From Klebsiella pneumoniae (GTDB lineage: Bacteria; Pseudomonadota; Gammaproteobacteria; Pseudomonadales; Azotimanducaceae): a stretch of 11,136 nt of DNA. Positions 7,378-11,136 of the stretch are shown here, piece after piece. The notes below the pieces were generated by a model. The model saw only the letters and a list, made by a program, of their open reading frames with translations. It ran no database searches and was not told where the DNA came from. The translations under genes were made by a program, and so were the position numbers. How positions within the stretch are numbered: the stretch's first letter is position 1; each line of letters starts with the position of its first letter. The DNA is taken from the NCBI GenBank assembly GCA_945878745.1, contig CAMDVY010000050.1, forward strand, positions 1 through 11,136, in the 5' to 3' direction.

Positions 7378-8094
7378 TCACGAAGCCTGGTTGGCACGGT
7401 CAGATGCAATTCGACCATCAGTGAGTTCAATGATTCGATCACAGCGCTGTGCCAGTCGCGAGTCGTGCGTGACAATCAGGAAACTGGTCCCGCTGTCGTG
7501 GTTAACCTTACGCAGCAGGTCAAACACGCTGTCAGCGGACTGGGTGTCCAGGTTGCCGGTGGGTTCGTCGGCCAGCACCAAAGCTGGCTGCATCACCAGC
7601 GCCCGTGCGATCGCCACTCGTTGCTGCTGCCCACCCGACAGATCATTGGCCAGATGGTCCGCCCACTGCGTCAAGCCAACCGCATCGATAAGTTCTGCAG
7701 CGCGTTGCTGCATCGCCTTGTTTGGCCGACCGCTGGCCGCCAGCAGAGGCAACATCACGTTCTCCTGTGCGGTAAACGCGGGCAGCAAATTGTGAAACTG
7801 AAACACAAATCCAACCGCGCGAGCGCGCAGCTGCGTGAGCGCGTTGTCCGCCAATGCCGCGGCCTCGATACCGGTAATGAACAGCCGACCATCTGTGGGC
7901 CGATCCAGCAGCCCTATCAAATTCAACAAGGTGCTCTTGCCAGAACCAGATGGGCCAATCAATGCGGTGAACTCGCCACGCTGTATCTTCAGATCGATGC
8001 CATGCAGAACTTCGGTTTCGGCCTTCGTTCCCAACGCGTAGGACTTGCGGATGCCTTCCAGGCGCAGGGTCGTGGCATCACCCACGGATGGCAT
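7378..8094 (-). CDS. ABC transporter ATP-binding protein (MacB/LolD-type)
   Basis: This 238-residue nucleotide-binding subunit should power the exporter encoded just upstream. Walker A is GPSGSGKST (residues 47-55), the Q-loop Gln is 99 (FVFQFHNLLPAFTAQENV), the signature is LSGGQQQR (152-159), Walker B is LVLADEP (172-178) with catalytic Glu177, the D-loop is GNLDTQSAD, and the switch His is 210 in IVTHD. The pattern QFHNLLPAFTAQENVMLPL and the 238-residue size place it in the LolD/MacB (FtsE-like) subfamily that pairs with FtsX-fold permeases. The frame is open further upstream, but the ATG at 8094 is chosen because homologues begin near residue 8 (TLRLEGIRKSY). This start overlaps the permease 3' end by 17 nt and lacks a strong Shine-Dalgarno, which suits translational coupling; a GTG four codons in is an alternative. 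It is the last gene of the operon. Confidence 0.94.
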   Translation of the reverse strand: MPSVGDATTLRLEGIRKSYALGTKAETEVLHGIDLKIQRGEFTALIGPSGSGKSTLLNLIGLLDRPTDGRLFITGIEAAALADNALTQLRARAVGFVFQFHNLLPAFTAQENVMLPLLAASGRPNKAMQQRAAELIDAVGLTQWADHLANDLSGGQQQRVAIARALVMQPALVLADEPTGNLDTQSADSVFDLLRKVNHDSGTSFLIVTHDSRLAQRCDRIIELTDGRIASDRANQAS

Positions 8095-9304
8095 TGGCAG
8101 GATCCATTCTCGCGGCAGTGCGGGCGGGAAAGACAGCAGCCAAAGTGCCGACAATGGTGGCGCCAAACGCCGCCCAGAAGAACAACCATGGATCGAATTC
8201 AATGATGAAAATCGGCGTGCCATCGGCGTTTCTGGCGATACCGCGCCAGGCATTGAGAAAGGCCCAGCCAGCGAAAGACCCGAGCAGCGACCCGAGCAGC
8301 CCCATGACGGCGCCTTGTAACAAGAACAACCGCAGTATCTGGATCCGAGTGGTGCCGGTCGCGCGCAGGATGCCAATCTCTTTGGATTTCTGCACCACTG
8401 AAACCACCAGCACACTGGCGATACCCAGGGCGGCAGTCAGGCCGACGAAAAATCGAATGATGAAGTTCGACATGGATTGCGCCTGCAGCGCACTGAAAAA
8501 CTGCGCGTTGAGCACAATCCAGCTCTCCACGTCGAGACCGGTTTGTGCACGGATGACTTGTGCCACACGCTCGGCTTCGAAAGGCTTGCTGACATTGAGC
8601 TCGACGCTGGTCGCTCCGCCAGGAAGATTGAGCAGGCTTTGCGCGGTGCGCAACGCAACAAACACCGAACGTTCGTTGAAGCCCTTGTTGCCAAAGTCGA
8701 ACACCCCCACCACCGTCAGCGTCACGCGCGCCTTGGTCGCCGATTGCAGAATCAGCTTGTCACCCAATCCAACGCCGAGGTCCAGTCCCAGATCAGTCCC
8801 GATTAGAATGCCATCGCCGGTAACCTCGGGCGTGCCTGCAGTCATTTGCTGGCGTAGTGCAATCAAACGCAGGTAAGACTCGGGCTCGATTCCGGTCACG
8901 TTGACCGCTTTGTTGGCGTCGCCGCGCAACACAAACCCGGCCCCGGCGACAACTGGCGTCACGACCACCACCTCGGGCATCTTGAGTAGTGTAACGCGCA
9001 CCGTCTGCCACTGATCCACTGAGCGCAGGCGCTGCGCGCGCGGCTGGATCAGCGTCGCCAGCAAGGTCGCATCGTCACCGCGCAGCGGTCGCGCCACTTC
9101 CTTCGGTGGTCGAATGACAATTTGTGCCTGATAGTCGAGCGTGCGACGGAACAAGTTGCTTTGCAGCCCGCTGATCAATGCGGAAATGAACACGATGACC
9201 GATACGCCCAAGGCAACACCTGCAATGATCAGCAGGGTTTGCATCAAGCCCTCACGCATAAAGCGCGTGGCCATGATCCATTCAAATGGCAACAGTGGAT
9301 TCAT
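8078..9304 (-). CDS. ABC transporter permease, FtsX/MacB fold
   Basis: This is a 408-residue inner-membrane permease. One transmembrane helix near the N-terminus (about 21-46, LLIIAGVALGVSVIVFISAL) is followed by a large periplasmic domain (about 47-280) like MacB_PCD, and then three helices (about 281-305, 326-352, 371-393) forming the FtsX domain. VVQKSKEIGILRATG (303-317) is the coupling-helix signature that contacts the ATPase, and FPARTAARMDPANAIRG (392-408) is the classic C-terminal ending. Unlike MacB, the ATPase is a separate gene, as in LolCDE and DevBCA. The frame is open to 9481, but the ATG at 9304 is chosen because it makes a 4-nt ATGA overlap with the stop of the membrane-fusion gene and begins a typical N-terminus (MNPLLPFEWIMATRFMREG). 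The exported substrate is unknown. With only one permease gene, a homodimer is expected. Confidence 0.93.
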   Translation of the reverse strand: MNPLLPFEWIMATRFMREGLMQTLLIIAGVALGVSVIVFISALISGLQSNLFRRTLDYQAQIVIRPPKEVARPLRGDDATLLATLIQPRAQRLRSVDQWQTVRVTLLKMPEVVVVTPVVAGAGFVLRGDANKAVNVTGIEPESYLRLIALRQQMTAGTPEVTGDGILIGTDLGLDLGVGLGDKLILQSATKARVTLTVVGVFDFGNKGFNERSVFVALRTAQSLLNLPGGATSVELNVSKPFEAERVAQVIRAQTGLDVESWIVLNAQFFSALQAQSMSNFIIRFFVGLTAALGIASVLVVSVVQKSKEIGILRATGTTRIQILRLFLLQGAVMGLLGSLLGSFAGWAFLNAWRGIARNADGTPIFIIEFDPWLFFWAAFGATIVGTLAAVFPARTAARMDPANAIRG

Positions 9305-10542
9305 CGCGCCGCCTGCAGACGGGGCCGCACGCGTGCGCCTGCCACAACTGTAACTGCCGTCGCCGAAATCACCGCCTCGCCCACCGTGAGTCCACTCAGG
9401 ACTTCGGTGTTTTCGTCGCCTCGCAACCCGATCGCGACGTCCTGGTGCACCGCATGCCGCTGTCGAATGACCAGGACCCATGGCACGCTGCCACCAATAT
9501 CGCGGATCGCACCGGTCGGGATCACCAGTGCTCCGCTGCGCCGGGCGGTGTCGATATCGACCGAGATGGTCATGTCCTGGCGCAGATACGGTGGTGGTAT
9601 CGGGACGTCGAGCTTGACCTGGACGGCACCTCGACTGGCGTCGATGCCTGGATTGATATAGGCCACCGTGGCATCGAAACGCAGGTTGGAAAATGCGTCG
9701 GCGGACGCCAGCGCGGGTTGACCGAGTACGATCTTGCCAAGGTTTTTTTCATCCAGCTGCACTTCAATCTGGGTTCGCCCTGTCGCCGCCAGACCCATCA
9801 GCACCTGACCAGTTTGAACGACATCGCCGGGCTCCACCGCGCGACTGATCAGGATGCCGTCTGCTGGTGCAAGAATGCGGTGCTGGGCTAGTTTCACGTG
9901 TGCTTGCTGTAAAGTCGCCAGCGCCTGCGCCACAACAGCCTGCGCAACCGCTGCGGTGCTGCCCTGGGGCTGGCGGGCAACCACTTGCAAACGCGCCGAT
10001 TCGAGCTGGCTCCTGGCCACGTCCACATTTCGCTGTGCGCTGTCGAGTTCGACCTGCCCGACAAAACCACGCGTCTTGAGATCGCGAATACGGACGAACT
10101 GTTTGCTGGCCTGTTGCCAATTGGCGTTACTCTCGAGCTGGCTTTGTTGCGCCGCCCGCAGTTCCACTTCGTTGAGTACGCGAAGTCGGGCCTCAGCCTG
10201 CGCGGTGGCCGCAACAGCCTGCTCGACACTGGCTTGCGCTTCAGTGTCGTTGAGTTCGAGCAGCAATTGCTCCCGCCTGACACTGGCACCTTCTTCGACT
10301 TCCACACGCGCCACCCGGCCGCTGATCTGCGCAGCAATCGCAACACGCTGTGGCGTGATGATACGGCCACTGGCAACAACGGTTTGACGCAGGTCACCGA
10401 CCCGCACGAGATAGCTGTCGACCGGCGTGCCCAATGCCAGATTGCGCAGCAACCAGGCAAGCAGCAGTAATAGCAGGGCTGCGGCGATGCCGAGTTTCAT
10501 CCGGTTAGTGGATTTTTTCTCTACCGGTACCGGAGTACTCAT
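9301..10542 (-). CDS. Periplasmic adaptor (membrane-fusion) subunit, MacA/HlyD-like
   Basis: This 413-residue protein is anchored by one N-terminal membrane segment (about 16-37, LGIAAALLLLLLAWLL) without a lipobox, leaving the rest in the periplasm. The first lipoyl half is at about 66-100 (VAIAAQISGRVARVEVEEGA), an alpha-helical coiled-coil hairpin rich in Ala, Gln and Glu is at about 100-220, the second lipoyl half is ILAPADGILISRAVEPGDVV (223-242), and a beta-barrel (about 256-330) and membrane-proximal domain follow (LVIPTGAIRD at 339-348). This is the layout of MacA, HlyD-family and RND adaptors. It is the first gene of the exporter operon and would bridge the permease to an outer-membrane channel that is not encoded here. 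A GTG at 10572 is possible, but ATG 10542 has AAGGG 8 nt upstream and gives a conventional N-terminus. Confidence 0.93.
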   Translation of the reverse strand: MSTPVPVEKKSTNRMKLGIAAALLLLLLAWLLRNLALGTPVDSYLVRVGDLRQTVVASGRIITPQRVAIAAQISGRVARVEVEEGASVRREQLLLELNDTEAQASVEQAVAATAQAEARLRVLNEVELRAAQQSQLESNANWQQASKQFVRIRDLKTRGFVGQVELDSAQRNVDVARSQLESARLQVVARQPQGSTAAVAQAVVAQALATLQQAHVKLAQHRILAPADGILISRAVEPGDVVQTGQVLMGLAATGRTQIEVQLDEKNLGKIVLGQPALASADAFSNLRFDATVAYINPGIDASRGAVQVKLDVPIPPPYLRQDMTISVDIDTARRSGALVIPTGAIRDIGGSVPWVLVIRQRHAVHQDVAIGLRGDENTEVLSGLTVGEAVISATAVTVVAGARVRPRLQAAR

Positions 10543-10644
10543 GCGAGCAGCCCTTGAGGTAGCCGGCTGCACCTACAGCAAGATGGAAACAGCGACACGG
10601 ACGTGACCCTCATAGGCGGGAGGGAAAACCGCGGATGCTGCCAG

Positions 10645-10660
10645 ATCTGATGCGTCAGAT
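10645..10660. repeat. Inverted repeat ATCTGA-4-TCAGAT upstream of the exporter operon
   Basis: ATCTGATGCGTCAGAT is a perfect 6-4-6 dyad about 100 nt before the membrane-fusion gene start. Its size and position suit a dimeric repressor or activator site, but no regulator gene is visible next to it and no family consensus was recognised. Confidence 0.4.
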
Positions 10661-10782
10661 ACGGCGACGACGACTTGATCGGCATCAATTCCCGAGCGTC
10701 GAGCATGGCTCGGACCAGGCATCGGGTCTGTGCGTTGCCGAACCGACGCCAACGCGCGCCGCCATCCAAGCATCAGCGCCCC

Positions 10783-10796
10783 GACGGCTGGCCGTC
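10783..10796. repeat. Inverted repeat GACGGC-2-GCCGTC
   Basis: A perfect 6-2-6 GC-rich dyad lies in the exporter leader region. The 2-nt loop is too tight for a stable RNA hairpin, and no T-run follows on either strand, so it is not a terminator. It may be a protein site or chance. Confidence 0.3.
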
Positions 10797-10861
10797 GCTA
10801 CCTCGCTGTCGCCTTGTATCGACAACGGTAATCCCGAGGACACGCCCCGCAGTAGGTAACT

Positions 10862-10876
10862 CCGAGAAATTCTCGG
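10862..10876. repeat. Inverted repeat CCGAGAA-1-TTCTCGG
   Basis: CCGAGAAATTCTCGG is a perfect 7-1-7 dyad, the strongest palindrome seen in the window. It lies about 320 nt upstream of the exporter operon and about 210 nt upstream of the possible gene start at 11088. A wider pair, CTCCGA (10860-10865) and TCGGAG (10902-10907), overlaps it. It is a candidate operator; the bound protein is unknown. Confidence 0.4.
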
Positions 10877-11087
10877 GACACACCTCGGGAACGACTTCGA
10901 TTCGGAGACAGCTACGCACGTGAACCCCGATGTGTGTCCGCGTAGAAATCGCCCCCCTCCCCGCGATAACCCATAGAATTTATGCACCCGTGAGATGCTC
11001 CCGCGGCTCCTCGTCGATACGACTGTCCGCAGTTGGTAAGTCATCAGGCAACTGGCACTTTCCGGGTGCAATGATCCGGAGGGGGAT

Positions 11088-11136
11088 ATGTCTGGTGTCG
11101 TTCTCTCTCTGTTAGGTCATGGGCGGTGTGCCGAAC
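11088..11136 (+). CDS. Possible start of a plus-strand gene (partial, runs off the right edge)
   Basis: ATG at 11088 is preceded by GGAGG (11078-11082), 5 nt away, and the frame MSGVVLSLLGHGRCAE stays open to the window edge. Only 16 codons are visible, so no family can be named. The strong Shine-Dalgarno spacing is the only support; it would be divergent from the exporter operon and could share its control region. Confidence 0.35.
   Translation, partial: MSGVVLSLLGHGRCAE

Larger units (their letters stand above)
10543..11087. other. Leader region upstream of the exporter operon
   Basis: About 545 bp contains no gene I can support. Frames such as 10685-11071 (minus) and 10675-10923 (plus) are Arg/Ser-rich with no recognisable motif. 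The region holds the three dyads listed separately and a CCCTC/GAGGG pair (10607-10611 and 10620-10624) in what should be the exporter 5' leader. No clear -35/-10 pair was found for the operon. Confidence 0.5.

Noticed and set aside
10685..11071. A 128-codon minus-strand frame upstream of the exporter
   Set aside because: It is Ser/Arg-rich with no motif and no clear ribosome site, and it spans several inverted repeats, so it is more likely non-coding.

Overview
The window looks like chromosomal DNA from a moderately GC-rich proteobacterium, most likely a gammaproteobacterium. This is inferred from Shine-Dalgarno-led genes and the mix of families (EVE-domain protein, bacterial type I GAPDH, PAS-type hybrid kinase, MacA/MacB-like exporter). 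No rRNA, tRNA, CRISPR array, integrase or intact insertion sequence was seen, and the species cannot be named from this sequence.

Layout from left to right: (1) positions 1-290, minus strand, the first 96 codons of an EVE-domain protein that runs off the left edge; (2) 464-1546, plus strand, a luciferase-like flavin-dependent oxidoreductase, divergent from the EVE gene; (3) 1601-3192, minus strand, a two-gene unit in which glyceraldehyde-3-phosphate dehydrogenase is followed, with a 1-nt stop/start overlap, by a SAP plus DUF6434 protein; (4) 3193-4061, a long stretch with no intact gene that contains a candidate wrecked secreted-protein gene; (5) 4062-6194, minus strand, a soluble hybrid histidine kinase (PAS-PAS-HisKA-HATPase-REC) starting at TTG; (6) 6599-7117, plus strand, a clear internal fragment of a molybdopterin oxidoreductase that lacks both ends; (7) 7378-10542, minus strand, a tightly overlapping three-gene exporter operon (membrane-fusion protein, FtsX-like permease, ATPase); (8) 10543-11136, a mostly non-coding leader region with several inverted repeats and, at the right edge, a possible new gene start.

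Functionally, the best-supported multi-gene unit is the ABC exporter, whose three parts would form an inner-membrane tripartite-type pump; no outer-membrane partner is visible. The GAPDH/SAP-DUF6434 pair is the most unusual neighbourhood because a central glycolytic enzyme looks translationally coupled to a protein of unknown function. The molybdoenzyme fragment and the wrecked frame at 3695-4012 mark the middle of the window as a zone of gene decay. I did not find convincing evidence of a wholly new biological system here.
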